Source: Romboutsia_E sp900604535 (GTDB taxonomy: Bacteria; Bacillota; Clostridia; Peptostreptococcales; Peptostreptococcaceae). Taken from it: a DNA stretch of 64,000 nucleotides. This document shows, in pieces, positions 42,228-50,645 of this stretch. Below the pieces are notes generated by a model that was not told the origin of the DNA, made no database searches, and worked only from the letters and a program-made list of their open reading frames with translations. Position 1 is the stretch's first letter, and each line of letters opens with the position of its first letter. The stretch is taken from NCBI RefSeq assembly GCF_900604535.1, contig NZ_UWOT01000002.1:1-64000 (forward strand), read 5' to 3'. The translations under genes were made by a program, and so were the position numbers.

Positions 42228-43334
42228 ATGAGGATTATTAAAGATGACAAACATAGAAAATTAGCTATTATAATTATGATTCCTGTATTACTTATAGCTC
42301 AATATTATCTTTTTAAATTTGGAATTTTAAAACCTATGATAAAGGGCGTTGAAATAAAAATAATTAATGGAGATTATATTCAAGATATAGATAAATATGT
42401 TATAAGATTAGGAGAGGAAGTAACCTTATCTAGTGGAGACTATATAAAAATACCTAATTACGCAAAAGACCCAGATATAAGTTTTAAAATATTAGATAAT
42501 AATAAATCACTTAAAATTATTGAAAATAGTGATAAAGAAGAGAATACTGCTACATTAATAGGGATAAAAAAAGGCTATTCATCAATTGCTATTGTTAAGG
42601 ATTCACGAGTATTAAAAAAAGCTACTGTGTTAGTAGTAGATCCTCAGGTTGAAAATTTAAATCTACAGGTAGATGGAAGCTTGGTTTTTGTAGGAGATAG
42701 TGCAAAAATAAATAGCAGTGTGGAAGTAGATTATAAAAGATTTAAAGATTCATATGAAGTTACTTATGAAAGCTCAAATGAAGATATATTAAAAATTGAA
42801 GATAATGAAGTGAAGGCTGTAGGCGTAGGTAGTGCTACTATTTATGCTAAATCAGGGGATAAGGTAGATTCAATTAGATATAAAATAAATGCAAAAGTAG
42901 AAAAAATGGAAATTGATGATTCTATAGAATTAGGTGTTGGATCTATAAAAAAAATACAACCTAAAATAATTACTAATCCAAGAGGATTAAAAAATCCTGA
43001 TATAGAGTATCAATTAGTAGAATCTAAACTTCCAATAGAAAGGTCAATAAGATTGGATCCAAATGGAACTATTGTAGGACTTAGAGAAGGCGAAGAAAAA
43101 GTATTGATATCATGTGGTGTTGGATGGAATAAAAAAAGTAAAATAATAACTGTAAAAGTTGTAAAAGAACCATTAATTAATCAATCTATACAAGATCTAA
43201 TATCATCATATGATATAGAAGATAATAAGATGATAATTACATTGACATGGAGTAGTATATCTGAAATATTTAATTATGATATATACTTAAAAAACAACTC
43301 ATTAGGTGAAGAGTATAGCTTGTTAAATCTATAA
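42228..43334 (+). CDS. Surface protein with Ig-like repeats, N-terminal part (frameshifted)
   Basis: 368 residues. One N-terminal membrane anchor (about 11-31) is followed by bacterial Ig-like (Big_2-type) modules: segments such as SSNEDILKIEDNEVKAVGVGSATIYAK and RLDPNGTIVGLREGEEKVLISC carry the V-x-G-x-x-x-G-x-x-x-I pattern. The start of a fibronectin III module is at the end (ITLTWSSISEIFNYDIYLKN). The frame stops at 43332 in the middle of that module; the rest continues in another frame at 43337. Probably an extracytoplasmic adhesive or structural protein anchored in the membrane. Function unknown. Confidence 0.65.
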   Translation: MRIIKDDKHRKLAIIIMIPVLLIAQYYLFKFGILKPMIKGVEIKIINGDYIQDIDKYVIRLGEEVTLSSGDYIKIPNYAKDPDISFKILDNNKSLKIIENSDKEENTATLIGIKKGYSSIAIVKDSRVLKKATVLVVDPQVENLNLQVDGSLVFVGDSAKINSSVEVDYKRFKDSYEVTYESSNEDILKIEDNEVKAVGVGSATIYAKSGDKVDSIRYKINAKVEKMEIDDSIELGVGSIKKIQPKIITNPRGLKNPDIEYQLVESKLPIERSIRLDPNGTIVGLREGEEKVLISCGVGWNKKSKIITVKVVKEPLINQSIQDLISSYDIEDNKMIITLTWSSISEIFNYDIYLKNNSLGEEYSLLNL

Positions 43335-43336
43335 TA

Positions 43337-43771
43337 ATGGATAAGATTGACCTAGATAATGAAAGTAAAATAAAAACTACTATAGAAGTAGATATAAGTG
43401 ACTTAAAAGATATCGATTTAGATATTTATGTTGTAGGTGTTACTGATAAAGGAAATACAAATATAAGTAATATAACTAATATAAAACACTCTATTGAAGA
43501 AATTGAGGAAGATGTTATTAACTTAATCGCAAATATAGATAAAGATGATAATATAATAAATTTAGAATGGAACTCAATAGATAACTGTGAATATAATATT
43601 TATATAAAAGACATGGCTGAGGGAAATGATGAATTTAAACTATTAGCATCTAATTTAATTGATACTAACTACACAGTTAATATAAGTGAGAATATAGATA
43701 TAGAAATATATGTATGTGCAATAAGCAATGGAAATGAAATAGCTAGAAGTGATATAAAAGTTTTTAAATAA
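43337..43771 (+). CDS. C-terminal FnIII part of the broken surface protein
   Basis: 144 residues. The first 50 or so complete the fibronectin III module cut off at 43332 (ISDLKDIDLDIYVVGVTDKGN), and a second such module follows (IINLEWNSIDNCEYNIYIKD ... DIEIYVCAIS). It begins 3 bp after the stop of the upstream frame, has no ribosome-binding site or signal peptide, and its frame is open upstream to 43319, so a single indel in the A/T stretch 43320-43332 would unite the two. I regard it as a fragment, not a separate gene. Confidence 0.6.
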   Translation: MDKIDLDNESKIKTTIEVDISDLKDIDLDIYVVGVTDKGNTNISNITNIKHSIEEIEEDVINLIANIDKDDNIINLEWNSIDNCEYNIYIKDMAEGNDEFKLLASNLIDTNYTVNISENIDIEIYVCAISNGNEIARSDIKVFK

Positions 43772-43780
43772 TTTTAAAAT

Positions 43781-43817
43781 AATAAAAAGGATAAGCTTGA
43801 AGTTTATCCTTTTTATT
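43781..43817 (+). terminator. Terminator
   Basis: AATAAAAAGGATAA / TTATCCTTTTTATT stem just after the FnIII fragment. Confidence 0.82.
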
Positions 43818-43908
43818 ATGCATATTTACACTAATTTATGTAATAAATTGGTGTAAATAAAAATAGAATTTATAAGTAAATATAATACTTGTATTGGAGA
43901 GATGAACA

Positions 43909-44115
43909 GTGAAAAGAAGATATGAAAGAATTAGTATAGCATCAAAAGATTTGTCAAAGGAAGCATATAAAGCTTATGCTGGAAAAAAAGATTACAAAAG
44001 AGCTATAGAAATATATCTTTTATTAGCTGAATCAAAATGTGTACCAGATGATATTTCAAATTTTGCAAAAAATATGATGGGAAGATTGAGTAAAAAAATT
44101 GATGAAAATACATAA
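43909..44115 (+). CDS. Small hypothetical helical protein
   Basis: 68 residues from a GTG with GGAGAG upstream. It is rich in Lys, Ala and Ser and predicted all-helical, with a TPR-like stretch (AYKAYAGKKDYKRAIEIYLLLAES). No family recognised; a single TPR-like hairpin could mediate a protein contact. It stands alone between a terminator and eam. Confidence 0.55.
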   Translation: MKRRYERISIASKDLSKEAYKAYAGKKDYKRAIEIYLLLAESKCVPDDISNFAKNMMGRLSKKIDENT

Positions 44116-44214
44116 AGAGTAGCATATTAAAATCTAAAATGTTTAGATTTGTTGGAAAAATGTTTTCTTTATGATAGAATTAAATTAGGGATAAATATAA
44201 AAACAACAAAAGAA

Positions 44215-44246
44215 GGGGGGAAGTCAAGGAAACTATAGATCCTTGA
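44215..44246 (+). promoter_or_regulatory. G-rich Shine-Dalgarno followed by a hairpin before eam
   Basis: GGGGGG (44215-44220) is 36 bases from the ATG. Between them TCAAGGA (44224-44230) and TCCTTGA (44240-44246) form a 7-bp stem with a 9-base loop. Folding would bring the Shine-Dalgarno closer to the start codon. Confidence 0.35.
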
Positions 44247-44256
44247 TGAACATTTT

Positions 44257-45522
44257 ATGAACGAAAGTACAAGAATTTCTCTAGAAAGAGCTTCAGAATT
44301 AAAATCAAGAATAGAAGATTATATTGAAATAAGAAAACAAATTCCAAATGGATTGGAATTAGAAGAAGAAATAGATAAAAGAAAAAAACATATATTAAGT
44401 GTTCTAGGCGGAACAGAAGAAAATTGGAATGATTACAAATGGCAGTTATCAAATAGAATAACAGATGTAGATACATTGTCTAAAATATTAAAATTAACAC
44501 AAAAAGAAATAAATCAAATCAAAGAAGTTGAAGGTCAATTTAGATGGGCCATATCTCCATATTATTTAAGTTTAATTAATCCTGAGGATATTGTTGATCC
44601 AATAAAATTAATGTCTATACCATCGTTTATAGAATTAGAAGATGAACAAAGTGATTTAGATCCAATGGGAGAAGAATTTACAAATCCTGCAGGAAGCATA
44701 ACTAGAAGATATCCAGATAGATTAATAATAAATGTTACAAATGAATGTGCTATGTACTGTAGACATTGTCAAAGAAGACGTAATATAGGACAAAAAGATT
44801 GTCAACAATCAAAAGAAGTTTTACAACAATCTATAGATTATGTAAGAGAAAATACTGAGATAAGAGATGTACTTATCACAGGAGGTGATCCATTAACATT
44901 AAATGATAGTATGTTAGAATGGATAATAAGTGAACTAAGAAAAATAAAACATGTTGACTATATAAGGTTAGGAACAAGAACACTAGTTACTATGCCTCAA
45001 AGAATTACTGACGAATTTTGTGATATGATAAAAAAATATCATCCAATATATATAAATACACATTTTAATCATCCTATGGAAATTACAAAAGAAACTAAAA
45101 AAGCGTGTGAAAAATTAGCTAATATCGGTGTTCCATTAGGAAATCAAGCTGTTTTATTAAATGGTGTAAATAATGATAAATTTATAATGAGATATTTAAA
45201 TCATGAATTATTAAAAATAAGGGTAAGACCATATTATATATTCCATAGTAAGCATGTAAAAGGAACTAGACACTTTAATACATCAGTGGATGATGGAATG
45301 GAAATAATGGAGTATTTAAGAGGATATACGTCTGGTATGGCTATACCAACATACATAATAAATGCTCCAAAGGGTAAAGGTAAAACTCCTTTACTTCCTC
45401 AATATTTAATATCAAAAGGAACAGATTATATTAAGATAAGAACTTGGGAAGGCGAAGTTATAAAAGTTGAAGATACTCCAGCGAAGGATATAAAATCTTT
45501 AATAAAAAATACTTTAGCTTAA
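44257..45522 (+). CDS. eam: Glutamate 2,3-aminomutase (radical SAM)
   Basis: 421 residues. A radical SAM aminomutase of the KamA family with cluster ligands C164, C168 and C171 (CAMYCRHC), a GGDPL motif and the PLP-binding region near GKGKTPLLP. Lysine 2,3-aminomutase uses two Asp to bind the lysine side-chain amine; here those positions are K332 (HSKHVKG) and N369 (INAPKG), the residues reported for glutamate 2,3-aminomutase of C. difficile, at the same numbers. The enzyme would convert L-glutamate to beta-glutamate, a compatible solute. It stands alone, with an unusual leader. Confidence 0.9.
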   Translation: MNESTRISLERASELKSRIEDYIEIRKQIPNGLELEEEIDKRKKHILSVLGGTEENWNDYKWQLSNRITDVDTLSKILKLTQKEINQIKEVEGQFRWAISPYYLSLINPEDIVDPIKLMSIPSFIELEDEQSDLDPMGEEFTNPAGSITRRYPDRLIINVTNECAMYCRHCQRRRNIGQKDCQQSKEVLQQSIDYVRENTEIRDVLITGGDPLTLNDSMLEWIISELRKIKHVDYIRLGTRTLVTMPQRITDEFCDMIKKYHPIYINTHFNHPMEITKETKKACEKLANIGVPLGNQAVLLNGVNNDKFIMRYLNHELLKIRVRPYYIFHSKHVKGTRHFNTSVDDGMEIMEYLRGYTSGMAIPTYIINAPKGKGKTPLLPQYLISKGTDYIKIRTWEGEVIKVEDTPAKDIKSLIKNTLA

Positions 45523-45534
45523 ATAAAATTATAG

Positions 45535-45578
45535 AAAAAAGGCTTAAAATTTTAACAATTTTAAGCCTTTTTTTTTAT
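45535..45578 (+). terminator. Terminator of eam
   Basis: AAAGGCTTAAAATT / AATTTTAAGCCTTT stem followed by nine or more T. Confidence 0.88.
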
Positions 45579-45672
45579 TAGTTTTAATTAGTAAAATTTA
45601 TTATAAATAACATTTAAGTTATTTATCAGCTAAAATAATATAACCGTGCTAAATAATTAATATTAATTCTTA

Positions 45673-46983
45673 CTATATAGCTTCTTTTATACTATTATTT
45701 TTGAATTTTTCTATTCTTTGCTTATTTAATTTATTCATACCTATAGATGCAGTTACAAGAGATGTATAACATACTCCTATAAACACTAATATAGTTGTCC
45801 ATGCAACGCTGTATCCTGCTTTATCAACTAATAATGCGAATACAGATGAACCAGCAGCAAATCCAACAGCAAAGAATATTTGAACTACTCCTAATATTGC
45901 ACCGAATTCTTTTTTACCAAAGAATGAACCTGCAAGTAAAGATGGTCCCATCATATAAGCGAATACAGAAAGACCTTTTAACGCAGCGAATACTTGAGCA
46001 AGTATTGGCATTTGTCCAGCGAACATTAATGCTAAACAAGAAGTAGCAGCTAATATAGCAGCAACTATTAGACCTTTAGTTACACCTAACTTATCAAATA
46101 TTATTCCACCAAATAGGTTTCCACCTAAAGAACATAAAGCGAATATAGAACCAACCATACCAACTATCATAGGGTCTATTTTTAAGTGAAGTTTTAAGTA
46201 AGCTGGATATTGAACTGCTAAAGCAGAAACATACATTCCTAAGAAGAATAATCCTAATGCAAATATCCAGAAGAATTTTATATTTTTAACTTCATTTAAA
46301 GAATATCCCCAATCGATTTCTTCGCTATCAGAAGATTTATCTTCAACATTACTGTTCGATTTACCTTTAACAATCTCAGAGCTATCTTTGGGCATTCTTA
46401 AGAATAATAGCGTTATTGGTATACCTACAGCTAATGAAAGTAAACCGAAAAGTAAGTAAGATTTAGATGCACCATTATTAGCTAATGAGAAAGCTGTTAT
46501 TTGTTGTAAGAATATATTACCTATAGATCCTCCAGCAAAAGCAAGTCCTAGAGCTTTTCCTTTAGATAATTCATCAAACCAACCATTTATTAAAAGTGGA
46601 ACTCCTATTGAAGATATTGCAGCAGTACCAACTTGAACAATACCTGCAACTATGTAGAATTGCCATAATTCTTTACACATAGAAAAGGCTAAGAAACCTC
46701 CACCAGAAAGAATTGTTCCTAATAAGTACATAGTTTTAAGGTTTATTTTGTTATACATAGCTCCTATGAATGGAGATGCTATTGCTGATACAATTGTACC
46801 TAATGTAAATATTAGTGAAAAACCAGCAAGTGTAAAACCATTTTCTTCTACGACATAACTTACGAATTGAGGTTGTATATTAGATGCAACTCCAAAAGGT
46901 ATAGCTTGTATAAGCATGCAAGCTACAACTATAAGCCAGCCTGTAGCAAACTTAGACTTTTTATTGTTACTTAAAGTAGTCAT
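45673..46983 (-). CDS. MFS transporter, OFA (oxalate/formate antiporter) type
   Basis: 436 residues with twelve membrane helices and a charged central loop (about 200-225). The pattern of helix 1 (GWLIVVACMLIQAIPFGVASNIQPQF), the FAGGSIGNI segment and the second-half GNLFGGIIFDKLG match the OFA branch of the major facilitator superfamily, which carries carboxylates. It is divergent from the XRE-type regulator with 264 bp between. A palindrome shared with the amidohydrolase gene lies in that gap. Substrate unknown, probably the substrate or product of the amidohydrolase. Confidence 0.85.
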   Translation of the reverse strand: MTTLSNNKKSKFATGWLIVVACMLIQAIPFGVASNIQPQFVSYVVEENGFTLAGFSLIFTLGTIVSAIASPFIGAMYNKINLKTMYLLGTILSGGGFLAFSMCKELWQFYIVAGIVQVGTAAISSIGVPLLINGWFDELSKGKALGLAFAGGSIGNIFLQQITAFSLANNGASKSYLLFGLLSLAVGIPITLLFLRMPKDSSEIVKGKSNSNVEDKSSDSEEIDWGYSLNEVKNIKFFWIFALGLFFLGMYVSALAVQYPAYLKLHLKIDPMIVGMVGSIFALCSLGGNLFGGIIFDKLGVTKGLIVAAILAATSCLALMFAGQMPILAQVFAALKGLSVFAYMMGPSLLAGSFFGKKEFGAILGVVQIFFAVGFAAGSSVFALLVDKAGYSVAWTTILVFIGVCYTSLVTASIGMNKLNKQRIEKFKNNSIKEAI

Positions 46984-47109
46984 TTTGCTTTTTCTCCTTT
47001 TTTTATTTAATTTTAGTCTCGATAAATGTCACAATCAGTCAGAATTTGTTTACCGAACAATAAAATACTATCATAGAAAAACTTGAAAAGAACATTACAA
47101 CAGAGAGTA

Positions 47110-47124
47110 AACTTGAATCAAGTT
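47110..47124. promoter_or_regulatory. Perfect 7-1-7 palindrome AACTTGA-A-TCAAGTT
   Basis: It lies between the divergent MFS and regulator genes. A related copy (AACTTGA-N5-TCAAGGT) is found at 48767-48785 before the amidohydrolase. Good candidate operator for the XRE-type regulator. Confidence 0.5.
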
Positions 47125-47247
47125 GAATAAAAATACAAAAAAATTCAATAAAAAAATGTATAAAATAATTTATACTTAGAATAATGGAACAAAGTTAATT
47201 GAATAATAAGTAGTACTAACAAATTTAAAATAAGCGGAGGAAAGTAA

Positions 47248-48753
47248 GTGAGAAGTATTACATTTGGAGAATTACTGGAAAAATTACTGTATTTATCAAA
47301 TCAAAAGAAAAGCGCGTTAGCAAATGCATTAGGATATGATGACTCATATATAAGTAAATGGATTAATGGTAAGAATTTACCAACTCAAAAAGGTATATCA
47401 AGTATATGTAAGTCAACATCAGAATTCATAGTTAATTCCCTTACAGCTACTTCAATGCAAGATATTCTTGATTACTTTGAAATGGGTGCTGATATAGACA
47501 ATACAAATATATTAAAACAATATATTGAAGAATATTTAAAAGAAGCGTATATGCAAACGTCTCAAAAGAGTTTGCCAAATGTATATAAAAATACACATTG
47601 TGAAGATCATTACAATGGAATGATTCATATTAATCCTAGATTGAGAAAAAAATATCTATCTAAAGATTTAGAAGCATATATTACTAAAGTTAATAAACTA
47701 GATTTAATAATCTATGCTAATCTATATAAGTTAAATATTAGTGATAAGATGTCAATTGCACGTATGAAATATGATTTATCTAAAACGGAAGATCATAGTA
47801 CGTTAAAGATTAGATTTTTAACAGGTTTTAGTGGTGATGACAAAGATATAATATTTAATACCATATTATTGATAAATCTTATTACACTTTATCCTAAAAT
47901 GAAGTTTGAAATATATAATTGTAATATTAACTCTGATTCTATAATTTCAGTTATAAAAAATAGAATATTCCATAGTGCGGTTTACTCTGGAGGAGATCAG
48001 TGTTTATTTACAACTATGTCAAGAGAAAAAAGAATTGTAGATGATATGTACTATAATTTAGAGGAGATATTAAAAAATAAAGGTAAACCATTGGTAAATA
48101 GTATATCTTCAACAAATTTAATAAAAGAGAAAGTATATACTCAATATATTATGGGGCAAGATTTAAGATTATTAATAGGATCTATGAATGAAATATTCAT
48201 GCCACTAGATATATTTGAAGAAGTATGTAGTTCTACATTTAAGAATGATAAATCTGTTTTAGAGGAAGTAAACAATATAAATATATTTTTACAAAATGTA
48301 ACTTACAAATCAAAGCTAAAAGTTTTAATTTGTGAATCTGAGCTAAAAAGATATATATCTTCTGGAGAGTTAAATTTCTTTAATAATAGAGTGAAATTAA
48401 CATTTGAGCAAAGAGAAAAACATTTAAAATATATTGAAAAAATAATATTAGAATCATCAAAAGTTGAAGTTAAGCTTATAGAGAGTAGTTTAATAGATAC
48501 ATTTAAGGAAAATAAAAACCCAACTATATATCTATCAAGAAGTATAAATATATTACCTAAAGATATAGATAATGGAGTAGGTGATTATGAAATAATAAAC
48601 GATACTGAGTTTAAGGGTATATGTGATAAATTCTTTGATACTATTTGGAATAGTGATGAATCTTCAATAATTAGTGATAAAGAAGAAATACTAGAACGTA
48701 TAAATAAAGCAATAGCCTATGCTAAAATTGTTAATAAAAATTATAAAAATTAA
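47248..48753 (+). CDS. Large XRE-type transcriptional regulator
   Basis: 501 residues from a GTG with GGAGG upstream. An N-terminal Cro/C1 helix-turn-helix (about 6-60: KSALANALGYDDSYISKWINGKNLPTQKGI) is joined to a 420-residue region that I cannot assign. That region contains mixed alpha/beta segments and few Cys, and is unusually long for this type of regulator. It may sense a ligand. The gene lies between an OFA transporter (divergent) and an amidohydrolase (same strand), with related palindromes in front of both, so it probably controls them and itself. Confidence 0.75.
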   Translation: MRSITFGELLEKLLYLSNQKKSALANALGYDDSYISKWINGKNLPTQKGISSICKSTSEFIVNSLTATSMQDILDYFEMGADIDNTNILKQYIEEYLKEAYMQTSQKSLPNVYKNTHCEDHYNGMIHINPRLRKKYLSKDLEAYITKVNKLDLIIYANLYKLNISDKMSIARMKYDLSKTEDHSTLKIRFLTGFSGDDKDIIFNTILLINLITLYPKMKFEIYNCNINSDSIISVIKNRIFHSAVYSGGDQCLFTTMSREKRIVDDMYYNLEEILKNKGKPLVNSISSTNLIKEKVYTQYIMGQDLRLLIGSMNEIFMPLDIFEEVCSSTFKNDKSVLEEVNNINIFLQNVTYKSKLKVLICESELKRYISSGELNFFNNRVKLTFEQREKHLKYIEKIILESSKVEVKLIESSLIDTFKENKNPTIYLSRSINILPKDIDNGVGDYEIINDTEFKGICDKFFDTIWNSDESSIISDKEEILERINKAIAYAKIVNKNYKN

Positions 48754-48766
48754 ATACTCTAGAATT

Positions 48767-48785
48767 AACTTGAATTATTCAAGGT
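48767..48785. promoter_or_regulatory. Palindrome AACTTGA-N5-TCAAGGT before the amidohydrolase
   Basis: It shares the AACTTGA half-site with the perfect palindrome at 47110-47124 and lies in the gap between the regulator and amidohydrolase genes. The half-site spacing differs (5 against 1), so binding by the same protein is inferred only. Confidence 0.4.
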
Positions 48786-48919
48786 AATATTGAATTAATT
48801 GAAAAAGAGCATATTAAAAAGATTTTTATACAGTTGACTTATTTTTTAAAAGGAATTAATCTTAAATCATGTTTTAAAAATGTTTGAAACATAAATGCGA
48901 TCGTAAGGGAGATAAAGTA

Positions 48920-50551
48920 ATGACTAGAAAAATTTATTTTAATGGAAATATAATAACTGTAGATAAGAATGAATCTGTAAAAGAAGCAATAGTAATTGAA
49001 GACGGATTAATTAAAGAGTTAGGAACTAATGAAGAGATACTTTCTAAATATGATGAATCAATTGAAAAAGTGGATCTTTGTGGTAAGACTATGCTTCCAG
49101 GATTTATAGATCCACATGGTCATATAGTTCCTGTTGCACAAACATTAATGATAGTTACTTTAGGAGATGTTACATCTAAAGAAGAATTATTAGCTAGATT
49201 AGAAGAGTCATTAAAGAATGATCCTCCTGCTGGAGATAATTGGTTAATAGGATTTGGATATGATAATACTAAATTTGAAGGTGGAGAACATCCAACTAAG
49301 TTTGATTTAGATAAAATAAGCACAGAAATTCCAATATCAGTTTCTCATGCGTCAGGACACTTAGCTGCTGTAAACTCTAAGGCACTAGAATTATATGGTT
49401 ATGTAGGTGAAGATTATGAAGTTCCAGAAGGTGGAGTTGTAAGAACTGTATCTCCTGATTCTAAAGAGCCAAATGGAGTACTTGAAGAAAATGCTATATT
49501 AGATAGTGAAAAGAAAAAAATTGTAAAAGCACCAGGATTTGAAGAAATATTAAAAGCTATGGTTAAAGCTCAAAAATTATATGCATCATTAGGAGTAACA
49601 ACAACTCAAGATGCATCTGTTGAAGAAGCTAACGGATACAACCATATATTAGGAGCATGTGCTCAAAATAATATGTTAATAATAGATGTTGTAGGTCTTG
49701 CTACTCAACCATCAACTAAAAACTTAATGAAGGATGAAGGTACTCCAAAAAGAGAATACTTCAATCATTATAAATTAGCAGGCGCTAAAACTTGGTTAGA
49801 TGGTTCACCTCAAGGATTTACAGCTTGGTTAAGTAATCCATATCATGTTGTACCAGAAGGACAACCAGCAGATTACTGTGGATATGGAACTCAAACTGAT
49901 GATGTAGTAACTCAATACTTTGTTGATTGTATAAACATGAACATTCAAGTTCATACTCATGTAAATGGTGATGAGGCTTGTGAACAATTCTTAAGATGTT
50001 ATGAAAGAGCTGTTGAAATAACAGGACATGGAACAGAATTAAGACCGGTTATGGTTCACTGTCAAGCTTTAAGATATGATCAGTTAGATAGAGTAAAAGC
50101 TTTAGGTGCTGTACCTACATTCTTTAATGACCATGTAAGATTCTGGGGAGATTTACACCATGATGAAGTTTTTGGTCCAGAAAGAGCTCAAAACATATCT
50201 CCAATGGGATGGGCATTAGAAAAAGGAATTAAGTTTACTATACATCAAGATCCACCAGTAAAAATGCCTAACCAGATATTAGGTATACACAATGCTGTAA
50301 ACAGAAAGACTGAATCTGGTAGAGTTTTAGGTGAGCATCAAAGAATATCAGTAATGGAAGCTATAAAAGCTGTTACTATAAATGGAGCATATCAGTATTT
50401 CGAAGAAGACACTAAAGGGTCATTAGAACCAGGTAAAGTAGCTGATATAGTTATAGTTGATAAAGATTTATTAAGCATACCAGTTGAAGAATTAGAAACT
50501 GTACAAGTTTTAGAAACTATAAAAGAAGGAAATACAATTTTTAAAAAATAA
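48920..50551 (+). CDS. YtcJ-like metal-dependent amidohydrolase
   Basis: 543 residues from ATG 48920 (AAGGGAG upstream). An amidohydrolase-superfamily barrel: the metal motif DPHGH (FIDPHGHIVP, about residue 59), VHTHVNGDEACEQ (about 350), VMVHCQAL (about 390), HQDPP (about 450) and the C-terminal beta-sandwich GSLEPGKVADIVIVD. The family (amidohydrolase 3) hydrolyses N-acyl and other C-N bonds in diverse small molecules. Substrate unknown; the neighbouring OFA transporter suggests an imported acid or amide. Confidence 0.87.
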   Translation: MTRKIYFNGNIITVDKNESVKEAIVIEDGLIKELGTNEEILSKYDESIEKVDLCGKTMLPGFIDPHGHIVPVAQTLMIVTLGDVTSKEELLARLEESLKNDPPAGDNWLIGFGYDNTKFEGGEHPTKFDLDKISTEIPISVSHASGHLAAVNSKALELYGYVGEDYEVPEGGVVRTVSPDSKEPNGVLEENAILDSEKKKIVKAPGFEEILKAMVKAQKLYASLGVTTTQDASVEEANGYNHILGACAQNNMLIIDVVGLATQPSTKNLMKDEGTPKREYFNHYKLAGAKTWLDGSPQGFTAWLSNPYHVVPEGQPADYCGYGTQTDDVVTQYFVDCINMNIQVHTHVNGDEACEQFLRCYERAVEITGHGTELRPVMVHCQALRYDQLDRVKALGAVPTFFNDHVRFWGDLHHDEVFGPERAQNISPMGWALEKGIKFTIHQDPPVKMPNQILGIHNAVNRKTESGRVLGEHQRISVMEAIKAVTINGAYQYFEEDTKGSLEPGKVADIVIVDKDLLSIPVEELETVQVLETIKEGNTIFKK

Positions 50552-50595
50552 ACTATAATAATGCTATCAAGTAATAAATTGAGTATAAAATTGTC

Positions 50596-50642
50596 AAAAA
50601 TAAAAGTCTATTTCATTCAATATGAAATAGACTTTTATTTTT
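50596..50642. terminator. Bidirectional terminator
   Basis: A 21-bp inverted repeat with core AAAGTCTATTTCAT and its complement between convergent genes. Confidence 0.88.
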
Positions 50643-50645
50643 TAT

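Noticed and set aside
43337..43771. Independent small gene encoding an FnIII protein
   Set aside because: No ribosome-binding site or signal peptide, and its first part completes the module cut in the upstream frame; it is better seen as the tail of a frameshifted gene.
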